This document shows, piece after piece, positions 1 to 6,717 of a DNA stretch of 11,900 bases. The translations under genes were made by a program, and so were the position numbers. The stretch covers positions 1 through 11,900 of the forward strand of contig CAJGDR010000026.1 of the NCBI GenBank assembly GCA_904502205.1, written 5' to 3'. This stretch comes from an uncultured Bacilli bacterium (GTDB taxonomy: Bacteria > Bacillota_I > Bacilli_A > ML615J-28 > CAG-313). The notes beneath the pieces are model-generated. The model saw only the letters and a list, made by a program, of their open reading frames with translations. It searched no databases and had not been told where the DNA came from. Numbering within the stretch: position 1 is the first letter of the stretch; the number at the start of each line of letters is the position of its first letter.

Positions 1-42
1 ACGGAGTCAAAGTCCGTTGCCTTACCGCTTGGCTAATGGCCT
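1..42 (-). tRNA. tRNA-Gln (anticodon UUG), 3' part outside the window
   Basis: Read on the minus strand this is the 5' half of a tRNA: a 7-nt acceptor strand, T8 A9, a GCC/GGC D-stem around AAGCGGTAA, and an anticodon stem-loop whose loop reads CTTTGAC, so the anticodon is UUG (plus-strand 8-10). The D-arm and anticodon arm match Bacillota tRNA-Gln closely. The variable loop, T-arm and acceptor 3' strand lie before base 1. The first acceptor base appears to be A rather than the usual U1 of bacterial tRNA-Gln. It lies 12 nt downstream of tRNA-Tyr and is probably co-transcribed with it. Confidence 0.9.
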
Positions 43-54
43 ATAAAATAAAAA

Positions 55-139
55 TGGTGGAGGGGGACGGATTCGAACCATCGAACTCGGAGAGAGTGGA
101 TTTACAGTCCACCGCGTTTAGCCACTTCGCTACCCCTCC
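55..139 (-). tRNA. tRNA-Tyr (anticodon GUA), CCA encoded
   Basis: Complete class II (long variable arm) tRNA on the minus strand, 85 nt including an encoded CCA at 57-55. The acceptor stem GGAGGGG (139-133) pairs perfectly with CCCCTCC (65-59), with A as discriminator. The anticodon loop CTGTAAA gives GUA (plus-strand 103-105). The long variable arm (CTC...GAG) and the T-arm GATGG-TTCGAAT-CCGTC are all present. The D-arm resembles Bacillota tRNA-Tyr. It is the first gene of a tRNA cluster that continues out of the left edge. Confidence 0.97.
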
Positions 140-156
140 ATAGGGTTTGCTCTAAT

Positions 157-185
157 ATTGTACTACATTTCTTTCTTTTTGTAAA
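157..185 (-). promoter_or_regulatory. Sigma-A promoter of the tRNA cluster, inside the 3' end of yabQ
   Basis: On the minus strand TTTACA (185-180), a 17-bp spacer and TACAAT (162-157) form a near-consensus vegetative promoter. Transcription would start near 150, about 11 nt before tRNA-Tyr. The -35 and spacer overlap the last codons of yabQ, so the tRNAs have their own constitutive start and do not depend on the sporulation genes upstream. Confidence 0.8.
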
Positions 186-597
186 GCGTTTTGATATATA
201 ACTTTTTAACTTTTTGTTTTATTAGCAAAAAAGTTGTTTTAAATATCTTAAATGGTTTAAAAATAACCATTATTTTCATTATCATTTTACGACTTTTTTG
301 TCTGATTTGATCAATTAATTTTACAAATTTCTTTCTTAGTAATAGATAGTAAACAACTAGTCCACCAATAATAATTAGCAATCCATACTGTGGAACAAAT
401 CCTTCTTTTAACTTATACACAAAAACATTACTTATACCAATAATAATAAAGCACCCAATTATAGTTGTTAATATATTCCATATTTTCTTTTTTGTTTTAA
501 AGAGTCCTAATACATCATAACTTGTACTTATGTATATCCCGAATACAAAAAGATATATTATTATTCTTACCTCTTCAAAGATATTATATACTATCAT
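163..597 (-). CDS. yabQ: Spore cortex biosynthesis protein YabQ
   Basis: A small integral membrane protein of 144 residues. Three hydrophobic segments are visible (about 11-33, 40-62 and 70-87), followed by a long, strongly basic C-terminal tail (from about residue 88). The N-terminal segment with its SYDVLGLF ending, the three-span layout and the position directly after yabP fit the YabQ family. In Bacillus subtilis YabQ is made in the mother cell and is needed to build the spore cortex. Its ATG overlaps the yabP stop (ATGA at 597-594), and only a weak GGGAAAA stands upstream, so translation is probably coupled to yabP. The identification rests on topology and context as much as on residues. 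Confidence 0.8.
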   Translation of the reverse strand: MIVYNIFEEVRIIIYLFVFGIYISTSYDVLGLFKTKKKIWNILTTIIGCFIIIGISNVFVYKLKEGFVPQYGLLIIIGGLVVYYLLLRKKFVKLIDQIRQKSRKMIMKIMVIFKPFKIFKTTFLLIKQKVKKLYIKTLYKKKEM

Positions 598-869
598 TTA
601 AATAGTTTTCCCATAAAACTTGTTTTTTGTTTTTTATCTTTTGATTCAGATATATATTCAACGCTATTAACATTACCTTCGATCCAAATGTTTCCTTTAT
701 CTATATCAAGTTGTTGCATAACTAAATTATCACCAATTACATGTAATAATCCTAAACTTGTTTGAATTAAAAATTCTTCACTATTTAAACTTTCTATTTT
801 ACTAATGCCTGTTATTGAAAGTTTATTTCTGTTTTCTAATTTTAGTTCATGATTTTGTTTAATTTCCAT
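594..869 (-). CDS. yabP: Sporulation protein YabP
   Basis: A soluble beta-rich protein of 91 residues from the YabP/YqfC family. The pattern of this family is visible: an N-terminal LENRNKLSITGI segment, then I-SLN, a G-LHV-GDNL turn and a late W-EGNV-SVEYI strand. In B. subtilis YabP is a mother-cell sporulation protein made from the same operon as YabQ. The start chosen is the ATG at 869, preceded by GAGG at 879-876 with six bases of spacing. A longer reading from a GTG at 881 would put the ribosome binding site inside the coding region, so I reject it. It overlaps yabQ by 4 bp. Expression is expected to be sporulation-specific, but I could not identify a convincing promoter in the short gap after the lysS terminator. 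Confidence 0.85.
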   Translation of the reverse strand: MEIKQNHELKLENRNKLSITGISKIESLNSEEFLIQTSLGLLHVIGDNLVMQQLDIDKGNIWIEGNVNSVEYISESKDKKQKTSFMGKLFK

Positions 870-912
870 AAAGCACCTCACTAATATATATTACTTAAAA
901 GGTTAATTTATG

Positions 913-941
913 AAAAAAAACTAAGAGTTTAACTCTTAGTT
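913..941 (-). terminator. Intrinsic terminator of lysS
   Basis: On the minus strand a 9-bp perfect stem AACTAAGAG / CTCTTAGTT (arms 941-933 and 927-919, 5-nt loop) is followed by a run of T (920-913). The lysS stop codon TAA (938-936) lies inside the first arm, so the terminator begins within the coding sequence. It isolates lysS from yabP. Confidence 0.9.
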
Positions 942-2429
942 TCTAGTTCTCATGTGTGGGAATAAGATAACATCACGGATAGTATCTGTTTCAGTTAATA
1001 ACATTACTAAGCGGTCAATACCAATTCCGATACCACCTGTTGGAGGCATACCATATTCTAATGCTTCTACGAAATCATTATCCATATCATTAGCTTCATC
1101 GTTACCAAGTTCACGTTCTTTTAATTGTTCAATAAATCTTTCTTTTTGATCAATTGGATCATTTAACTCAGTATATGCATTTGCGAATTCTTTTTTACCA
1201 ATGAAAAGTTCAAAACGATCTGTGAATCTTGGATCTTCTGGATTTTTCTTAGTAAGTGGACTAATTTCAATTGGATGTCCATAAAGAATAGTTGGTTGAA
1301 TTAAAGTTTCTTCAACATACTTTTCAAAGAATAAATTAATAATATGACCAATAGATTTTTGGTGAGCAGGTACTTCAATTTCATGTTCCTTAGCAAGATT
1401 TAATGCAACATCTAAATCAGTAATGTTCCAAAAATCAATGCCAGTAACTTCTTTAATTGCATCTACCATATGAACTCTTTTGAATGGTGCTTTAAGTGAG
1501 ATTTCACATCCGTTCCAAACGAAATCAGTTTTACCGCTAACTTCAGTAGCAAGTTTTACAATAACACCTTCAACAAGTTCCATCATATCTGATAAATCAC
1601 CATAAGCAAGATATGCTTCAACTGTTGTAAATTCAGGATTATGTGTTGCGTCCATACCTTCGTTTCTAAATAATCTACCGATTTCATAAACTGCTTCCAT
1701 ACCACCAACGATTAAACGTTTTAAATGAAGTTCAGTTGCAATTCTTAGATAGAATTCCATATCTAAAGTATTGTGATGAGTTACGAATGGACGAGCAGAA
1801 GCACCACCTAAAATAGGATTTAATACCGGTGTTTCAACTTCAACATAACCTTTTGAATCTAAATAATTTTGAATACCACGAATAATTCTAGGTCTTGCAA
1901 AGGCAATTCTTCTAGCTTCTTCGTTCATAATTAAATCTACATAACGACGTCGTCTTGCTTCTTCTTTATCTTGAAGACCATGGAATTTTTCTGGAAGAGG
2001 TCTTAACGCTTTTGAAAGATGAGTATAATGAAGAGCTTTAACAGTAAGTTCTCCCATATCTGTACGCATTACTTCACCTTCAATACCAACGATATCACCG
2101 ATATCTGCAACTTTGAATAATGCATATTCTTCTTCACCTAATGTATCAAAACGTAAATAGATTTGAAGTTGGCCAAATTTATCTTGGATATGCATAAATC
2201 CAACTTTACCTTTACATCTTTTAGTCATGATACGTCCAGCAACTTTAGCTGTCTTATTTAATTCATGAAGTTCTTCTTTTGAATAAGCTGCATACTTTTC
2301 TTTTAAAGATTTAGAATTTTCTGTTCTTTCATAACGTGATCCAAATGGATCAATTCCTTTTTGACGTAACTCTTCCATTTTATTACGTCTAATTTGTTCT
2401 TGTTCTGTTAATTGTACTTGATGGTCCAT
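936..2429 (-). CDS. lysS: Lysyl-tRNA synthetase, class II
   Basis: Charges tRNA-Lys with lysine in the cytoplasm: ATP plus lysine gives lysyl-adenylate, then Lys-tRNA. The 497 residues match the usual bacterial LysS length. The N-terminal OB-fold anticodon-binding domain spans about 62-150. The class II catalytic core follows: motif 1 around 184-203 (ending in the invariant proline of VETPVL), motif 2 at 252-272 (RLFRNEG...HNPEFTTVE) and motif 3 at 464-476 ([13 protein letters not shown]). GGASARPF at 208-215 is also typical. The ATG at 2429 has AAAGGA eight bases upstream. The leader is only about 25 nt, with no room for a T-box. The stop codon is embedded in its terminator. The gene appears intact. 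Confidence 0.98.
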   Translation of the reverse strand: MDHQVQLTEQEQIRRNKMEELRQKGIDPFGSRYERTENSKSLKEKYAAYSKEELHELNKTAKVAGRIMTKRCKGKVGFMHIQDKFGQLQIYLRFDTLGEEEYALFKVADIGDIVGIEGEVMRTDMGELTVKALHYTHLSKALRPLPEKFHGLQDKEEARRRRYVDLIMNEEARRIAFARPRIIRGIQNYLDSKGYVEVETPVLNPILGGASARPFVTHHNTLDMEFYLRIATELHLKRLIVGGMEAVYEIGRLFRNEGMDATHNPEFTTVEAYLAYGDLSDMMELVEGVIVKLATEVSGKTDFVWNGCEISLKAPFKRVHMVDAIKEVTGIDFWNITDLDVALNLAKEHEIEVPAHQKSIGHIINLFFEKYVEETLIQPTILYGHPIEISPLTKKNPEDPRFTDRFELFIGKKEFANAYTELNDPIDQKERFIEQLKERELGNDEANDMDNDFVEALEYGMPPTGGIGIGIDRLVMLLTETDTIRDVILFPHMRTRN

Positions 2430-2460
2430 ATATATGTTCCTTTCTATTTAAATCGTACTT

Positions 2461-2488
2461 ATTATATCATAACTTAATAATTTTTCAA
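2461..2488 (-). promoter_or_regulatory. Sigma-A promoter of lysS, extended -10
   Basis: On the minus strand TTGAAA (2488-2483), a 16-bp spacer and TATAAT (2466-2461) preceded by TGA give an extended -10 promoter. Transcription would start near 2454, about 25 nt before the lysS ATG. No clear terminator lies between the upstream gene (ending at 2510) and this promoter, so some read-through into lysS is possible. Confidence 0.75.
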
Positions 2489-2509
2489 AATGTTATGCGT
2501 ATAATAATT

Positions 2510-3637
2510 TTAATTGTTAATTTCTTTTATCCAACAACGACGGCGTTTGTGGTTTCTTGTATCAAAAGTTTTCCACATACTTTGAATACTTTCATTAGTT
2601 TCTAATTCAGGTCCTGTCTCACAAATCTTTACACCATTTTCAATACATGTTTTAATTATGTGATTCATGATAATAGCTGGAACACCTTTCTTTTGATGTT
2701 CTTTGGTAATCCCAATTAAAAACATTTCTAATGTTTCATTCTTGCCATATAATGCTTTTAACAATCTAAATATGCCTCTAAGCATTCGACCATTACATTT
2801 CTTTTGAGCTTTAGCAGTTGATGGTACTAGTATTCCAAAAGCGATCATTTTATCATCTTTATCTTTAACACTACATACATATTTCATGTTTACTAATGAA
2901 ATATAATCTTTAATTGTTTTGTCGATAATTTCATATGTAAGCGGCACTGTACCATATAATACTGAGAATGCTTCATCTATTACTTTGAATGCTTCATATG
3001 CTTCTTTTTTTAATATTTTGCGATTATTATAAGTTACTAATTTATAATCATTTCTTTGAAGTAAGTGTTCAGAAATTCTTTCAACTCTTGGATCCATTTC
3101 ATTCGGTACCTTGATTTGATACTCAACCCAGTCAATGTCTTTTTTAAGTCCAAGTGCTTCCATATGTTTAATATAATATGGATGATTATAAAAAGTTATT
3201 GTCATGTTTAATTCGTCATATCCCTCAATTAACATTCCTTCATGATCCAAATCAGTAAATCCGATTGGACCCATTACTTCTGTTAATTTTGTTTCTTTTG
3301 CCCATTTAATTACTTCATTAAATAAAGCACTTGAAACTTCATAATCATCAATAAAATCGAATCTTGTAAATCTTATTGCATTTTTATTCCATTTTTTATT
3401 ATAAGCATGATTGATTAAAGCAGCGATTCTGCCAACAATTTGTTTATCTTTATATGCTAAAAACAACTTTGTTTCACAAAACGCATATGCTGGATTTTTT
3501 GTTTTAGTAAATGTATTAATTTCATCATTTAATAAAAATGGAACATAAGCTGGTACTTTCTTATACAACTTATTAGGAAAGTCAGCCCATTTTTTTAAAT
3601 CTTTTTTCCCTACTACTTCTTTGATAATAATACTCAT
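2510..3637 (-). CDS. GNAT-fold protein of the YghO-like family, substrate unknown
   Basis: A soluble protein of 375 residues. It resembles a conserved family of about 370-390 residues, found in Bacteroidetes and Bacillota and annotated as N-acetyltransferase or YghO-like, whose reaction is not established. Visible landmarks are the N-terminal KWADFPNKLYK, VGRIAALINH-YN (68-80), the acidic GPIGFTDLDHEGMLIEG region (123-139), and the C-terminal acetyl-CoA-type loop in LIGITKEHQKKGVP (307-320). The C-terminus ends in NHKRRRCWIKEI, a hallmark of the family as I recall it. The residue 1-170 half and the 200-375 half could be two GNAT-like domains. The ATG at 3637 follows AAAGGTAG. It is a single gene with its own promoter. 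The acyl-CoA transferase activity is inferred from fold only. Confidence 0.75.
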   Translation of the reverse strand: MSIIIKEVVGKKDLKKWADFPNKLYKKVPAYVPFLLNDEINTFTKTKNPAYAFCETKLFLAYKDKQIVGRIAALINHAYNKKWNKNAIRFTRFDFIDDYEVSSALFNEVIKWAKETKLTEVMGPIGFTDLDHEGMLIEGYDELNMTITFYNHPYYIKHMEALGLKKDIDWVEYQIKVPNEMDPRVERISEHLLQRNDYKLVTYNNRKILKKEAYEAFKVIDEAFSVLYGTVPLTYEIIDKTIKDYISLVNMKYVCSVKDKDDKMIAFGILVPSTAKAQKKCNGRMLRGIFRLLKALYGKNETLEMFLIGITKEHQKKGVPAIIMNHIIKTCIENGVKICETGPELETNESIQSMWKTFDTRNHKRRRCWIKEINN

Positions 3638-3699
3638 AAAACTACCTTTTATCTTTCTTCATATTTATTTTTTTACCATCTATCAAATAGTGCTTGTTT

Positions 3700-3728
3700 A
3701 TTATATCATATATCAAATTTAATTTCAT
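3700..3728 (-). promoter_or_regulatory. Probable promoter of the GNAT-like gene
   Basis: On the minus strand TATAAT (3705-3700) is preceded by TGA, an extended -10. The -35 with a 17-bp spacer is only ATGAAA (3728-3723), four of six consensus bases. Transcription would start near 3693, giving a leader of about 55 nt. It lies directly after the terminator of the feo operon. Confidence 0.6.
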
Positions 3729-3730
3729 CA

Positions 3731-3762
3731 AAAAAACAAAAACCTTGTCGAAACAAGGTTTT
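3731..3762 (-). terminator. Intrinsic terminator of the feo operon
   Basis: On the minus strand a 10-bp stem AAAACCTTGT / ACAAGGTTTT with a TTCG tetraloop (3752-3749) is followed by a T-rich tract interrupted once by G. It lies just after the stop of the small Cys-rich gene and ends the feoA-feoB transcript. Confidence 0.88.
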
Positions 3763-3768
3763 AATTTT

Positions 3769-3993
3769 CTAAAAAGGTTTATTAGTATGACGGTTAACAC
3801 AACATGAATTTCCGTCGTTTTTTGGATAACTTTTATAGTACATTTCTACCATAGTATTTTTCTTTTTTGTTTTACTACAACATGCACATTCACCTGTTGG
3901 TAGTTTTTTTACTTTACGATATATATATCTACCAAGTACTCCACCAACAATTAAGACACACAATATTATAACAATTATTTCAATTGGTTTCAT
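3769..3993 (-). CDS. FeoB-associated Cys-rich membrane protein
   Basis: A 74-residue protein with one N-terminal transmembrane helix (about 5-25), a short basic stretch RKVKK, and then a cytoplasmic-type cysteine cluster GECACCS (Cys 36, 38, 39). This is the layout of the small Cys-rich proteins that follow feoB in many Bacillota. Their role is not proven, but an accessory function in iron handling near FeoB is the usual inference. Its ATG overlaps the feoB TGA (ATGA at 3993-3990), and AAAGGA lies eight bases upstream, so it is co-translated with feoB. Unusually, it carries a C-terminal extension with a second CC pair (64-65) and His69. It is the last gene of the operon before a strong terminator. 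Confidence 0.85.
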   Translation of the reverse strand: MKPIEIIVIILCVLIVGGVLGRYIYRKVKKLPTGECACCSKTKKKNTMVEMYYKSYPKNDGNSCCVNRHTNKPF

Positions 3994-6284
3994 TTTAATT
4001 GTCCTTTAACATCACGATACTTATTGAATAATTTGATTCCAATTATTATTACTATAAACAGTGGAATAATAATTGAAAGTGACCAAGTAAATTCAAAAGC
4101 AAGATATATAATAGTTGAAGTAATATAACTTGTAGCTATCCAAAATAATAATGTATATTTAAATCTTTTGTTTGTTAGTTCAGCTTTTGCTGTTGCAACT
4201 GTTGCAAAACATGGAATAGTTGTCATGTTGAATGCAATATATGCAAGCAGTCCTCCCATAGAAATACCTGTTGCTGAAATCATAGCTTCTGTTGCTTTAA
4301 CGCCATCTTCTAATAATGTGAAATCTAGGTTTCCAAACTGTAATATATATTCAGGATTATTATTCATAAGTGAAACTAAACATGCTGCAAGCGTTGCAAA
4401 TGTAGCAACAACATTTTCTTTAGCAATTAATCCTGTTAAAGCAGCAACCCCAAATACCCATCCAAATGTACTAAGTTGTGAACCAAATCCCATTGGTGTA
4501 AAAATTGGCTGAATGAATTTACCTAAACTTGCTAGTATTGATAAATGCATTTGTGTATCATCTACTAATTGCCATTCCCAAGTGAAATGTGATAAAAACC
4601 AAATAACAATAGTCGATGCTAAAATTACAGTAAATGCTTTTTCAATATAATGCTTTAATTTATCCCATAAATGTCTCATTAGAGATTTAAACTGCGGCAT
4701 ATGATAAGTTGGAAGTTCCATAATAAATGGTGGTACTTCACCCCTCATTGTTGTACTTCTCATTAATAAAACTGTTACTATTGCTGTTGTCATGCCTAGT
4801 ACATACATTCCATATGTAATTAAATCAGCATTACCAACTTTAAACACTGCTAGAATCCCACCAGCTATTGCTGTTAATATTGGTAGTTTAGCTCCACAAG
4901 AAAAGAATGGTATAACTCTTATTGTAGCTGTTTTTTCATTTTCATCTGATAATGTTCTTGTATTTATCATAGCTGGAACCGAACAACCAAATCCCATAAT
5001 CATTGGCATAAATGATCTGCCTGATAAACCAAATTTTCTGAAAATTTTATCTAAGATAAATGCAACACGAGCCATATATCCACTGTCTTCTAAAATTGAG
5101 AAGAACAAGAATAGTACTAATATTTGTGGTACAAAACTTAATACACCAAAAATACCGCCAAGTACACCATCAACAACTAAACCACTAACCCATTCAGGGC
5201 TATCGCCAAATAAACCAGCAATAACTTCACCAATATATCCAGTTGATGAATCAACTAAATTAAACAATATAATACCTGGTGAATTAAGTCCTGCTTCTGT
5301 CCACAACAATCCTTCGAATGCAGTTTCTGCAAAACTAGGTTCAAAATTCTCAAATATAAACTTTAAGAAAAACAAATTTTCTGAAAATGTTAAATGAAAC
5401 ACTAAGAATAATATACCTAAGAATATTGGAATACCAACCCATTTATTTGTTAGTACTATATCTATCTTATCAGATTTAGTCAATTCCTCATCATAACGGA
5501 ATTTCTTAGATGTTATTTTAACGCCTTGTAAGTTTGATGTAATATATTTGTATCTGCTATCAGCAATAATTGCTTCAAAGTCAGCACCAAATATTTCATC
5601 ATTAAATGACTTTTTAAATTCTTCAACAATTCCAACAAGTTCTGGATGATTAGTAGTTTCTAAATCATCTAGTTCAACAAGTTTTACGGCGTGGAATAAT
5701 GGATTATCAACTTTAATACCAGTAAAAGCAGTTTGTACATCTTTTACTAAATGTGATAATGTTCCACCTTCTAAAACAGTTCTTGCTTTTCTTGGTTCTA
5801 ACGAAACCTTATATGCTCTTTCCATTAAAAGATCTAAGTTAAATTCTTTTAATGCTGATATTTCAACAACTGGAATATTAAATTTTTTCTCTAAAAGTTC
5901 AACATTAAGTTTATCACCAATTTTATCTAACGCATCCATCATGTTTAATGCAATAATAATTGGCACATCTATTTCTAAAAGTTGTGTTGTTAAATATAAA
6001 TTTCTTTCAAGATTAGTTGCATCAATTATATTAATAACACAATCTGGCTTTTCATCTAAAATATAGTTTCTAGAAATTACTTCTTCTGGCGTATAAGGAC
6101 TTAAAGAATAAATTCCTGGTAGGTCAACAATTGAAATAAGTTCATTTAATTTTTTATAATTACCTTCTCTTTTATCAACAGTTACACCTGGCCAATTACC
6201 AACATGGGCAGTTGATCCTGTTAATGAATTAAAAAGAGTTGTTTTACCACAATTCGGATTTCCAACTAACGCAAAATGTTTCAT
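3990..6284 (-). CDS. feoB: Ferrous iron transporter FeoB
   Basis: Inner-membrane Fe(II) importer with a cytoplasmic N-terminal G domain; 764 residues, complete. G motifs: G1 GNPNCGKT (8-15), G2 Thr35 in GVTV, G3 DLPG (54-57), G4 NMMD (114-117) and G5 SALK (143-146). A helical spacer domain follows to about 260. The membrane part starts near 283 and holds the two gate repeats, with GCSVPA (433-438, Cys434) and PFFSCGAKLPI (459-469, Cys463). The conserved IPCFATVATAKAE segment (Cys692) is also present. Its ATG is one base after the feoA stop (TAATATG), with AAGGA inside the end of feoA. Expression is expected to follow the feo promoter and the palindromic operators ahead of feoA. All nucleotide and membrane motifs appear intact. 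Confidence 0.98.
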   Translation of the reverse strand: MKHFALVGNPNCGKTTLFNSLTGSTAHVGNWPGVTVDKREGNYKKLNELISIVDLPGIYSLSPYTPEEVISRNYILDEKPDCVINIIDATNLERNLYLTTQLLEIDVPIIIALNMMDALDKIGDKLNVELLEKKFNIPVVEISALKEFNLDLLMERAYKVSLEPRKARTVLEGGTLSHLVKDVQTAFTGIKVDNPLFHAVKLVELDDLETTNHPELVGIVEEFKKSFNDEIFGADFEAIIADSRYKYITSNLQGVKITSKKFRYDEELTKSDKIDIVLTNKWVGIPIFLGILFLVFHLTFSENLFFLKFIFENFEPSFAETAFEGLLWTEAGLNSPGIILFNLVDSSTGYIGEVIAGLFGDSPEWVSGLVVDGVLGGIFGVLSFVPQILVLFLFFSILEDSGYMARVAFILDKIFRKFGLSGRSFMPMIMGFGCSVPAMINTRTLSDENEKTATIRVIPFFSCGAKLPILTAIAGGILAVFKVGNADLITYGMYVLGMTTAIVTVLLMRSTTMRGEVPPFIMELPTYHMPQFKSLMRHLWDKLKHYIEKAFTVILASTIVIWFLSHFTWEWQLVDDTQMHLSILASLGKFIQPIFTPMGFGSQLSTFGWVFGVAALTGLIAKENVVATFATLAACLVSLMNNNPEYILQFGNLDFTLLEDGVKATEAMISATGISMGGLLAYIAFNMTTIPCFATVATAKAELTNKRFKYTLLFWIATSYITSTIIYLAFEFTWSLSIIIPLFIVIIIGIKLFNKYRDVKGQLK

Positions 6285-6285
6285 A

Positions 6286-6522
6286 TTAATTTTCCTTCAG
6301 AGTCATTAAAACAAACTCTGCCTCAGTTAATCTTAAAGTTAATTCATATCCTCTTACAGTTATTTCAATCGGATCACCAAGTGGAGCTTTCTTTCTTAAA
6401 TATACATATGCACCTGGTGTTAAACCCATATCAAAAAGTCTTCTTCTGATTTTGCCTTCACCATAAACGTATTTTATTATTCCTTTTTCGCCTATGCCAA
6501 ATTCACTTAATTTCTTTTCCAT
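6286..6522 (-). CDS. feoA: Ferrous iron transport protein FeoA
   Basis: A 78-residue cytoplasmic SH3-like protein that acts with FeoB in Fe(II) uptake. Family signatures are RRRLFDMGLTPG (26-37) and APLGDPIEI (46-54), followed by a GYELTLRLTEA strand. The start is set at the ATG at 6522. An in-frame ATG twelve bases earlier (6534) is part of the ribosome binding site GGAGGT, so it cannot be the efficient start. feoA is the first gene of feoA-feoB-Cys-rich protein. The leader of about 95 nt from the consensus promoter contains both palindromic operators. FeoA is structurally like the C-terminal SH3 domain that the neighbouring short DtxR-type regulator lacks. Confidence 0.95.
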   Translation of the reverse strand: MEKKLSEFGIGEKGIIKYVYGEGKIRRRLFDMGLTPGAYVYLRKKAPLGDPIEITVRGYELTLRLTEAEFVLMTLKEN

Positions 6523-6526
6523 AGTT

Positions 6527-6532
6527 ACCTCC
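6527..6532 (-). promoter_or_regulatory. feoA ribosome binding site overlapping an upstream ATG
   Basis: GGAGGT lies four bases before the ATG at 6522 and shares its first G with an in-frame upstream ATG at 6534. This strong Shine-Dalgarno decides the feoA start and makes the longer reading (four extra residues) unlikely. Confidence 0.8.
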
Positions 6533-6554
6533 ATATAAATATATGATTATTGCT

Positions 6555-6572
6555 AGTTAGTTTTAACTAACT
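6555..6572. promoter_or_regulatory. Palindromic operator 1, probable DtxR-family box
   Basis: AGTTAGTT-TT-AACTAACT: two perfect 8-bp arms around a 2-bp centre. It lies in the feoA leader, about 46-63 nt after the predicted transcription start, between feoA and the divergent DtxR-family gene. The arm sequence TTAGTT/AACTAA recalls the TTAGGTTAG half-sites of DtxR/IdeR boxes. The assignment to this regulator is inferred from adjacency and symmetry. Confidence 0.75.
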
Positions 6573-6598
6573 TTATTTCCAAAAAAAATTATACTTTT

Positions 6599-6616
6599 AG
6601 TTAGTTACAACTAACT
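6599..6616. promoter_or_regulatory. Palindromic operator 2, probable DtxR-family box
   Basis: AGTTAGTT-AC-AACTAACT: the same 8-bp arms as operator 1, differing only in the two central bases. It begins about two bases after the predicted feo transcription start, eight bases past the -10, so a bound repressor would contact the promoter-proximal DNA and block initiation or escape. The centres of the two boxes are 44 bp apart, about four helical turns. Confidence 0.8.
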
Positions 6617-6624
6617 CTTAAATA

Positions 6625-6653
6625 ATTATACTTATTTTTAAACTTATTGTCAA
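6625..6653 (-). promoter_or_regulatory. Consensus sigma-A promoter of the feo operon
   Basis: On the minus strand TTGACA (6653-6648), a 17-bp spacer and TATAAT (6630-6625): a perfect vegetative promoter. Transcription would start near 6618, directly beside operator 2. Such a strong promoter makes sense if it is held down by a repressor when iron is sufficient. Confidence 0.92.
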
Positions 6654-6670
6654 ACATTTTACTTAAAAAT

Positions 6671-6698
6671 TTGCTTATTTATTATTTTATGATACAAT
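6671..6698 (+). promoter_or_regulatory. Promoter of the DtxR-family gene
   Basis: TTGCTT (6671-6676), a 16-bp spacer and TACAAT (6693-6698) with TGA before it (extended -10). Transcription would start near 6705, so the leader is only about 13 nt, with GAGGT (6706-6710) at its very 5' end. Neither palindromic operator overlaps this promoter, so the regulator is probably not repressed through these boxes. Confidence 0.65.
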
Positions 6699-6717
6699 AT
6701 AAATCGAGGTAATAATT

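Noticed and set aside
883..913. Possible sigma-E promoter for yabP: TCATAAA (913-907) and TATATATT (890-883) on the minus strand
   Set aside because: The spacing is 16 rather than 14-15, the -10 has only six of eight consensus bases in very AT-rich DNA, and transcription would start inside the yabP ribosome binding site.
952..1149. Open frame on the plus strand inside lysS
   Set aside because: Antisense shadow of an unmistakable lysS; no ribosome binding site and low-complexity product.
2430..2509. T-box or other riboswitch ahead of lysS
   Set aside because: The predicted leader is about 25 nt, too short for any such structure.
4168..5397. Two open frames on the plus strand (4168-4512 and 4792-5397) inside feoB
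   Set aside because: Both are antisense to intact feoB, lack promoters and ribosome binding sites, and give Ser/Pro/Ala/Ile-rich products typical of shadow frames.
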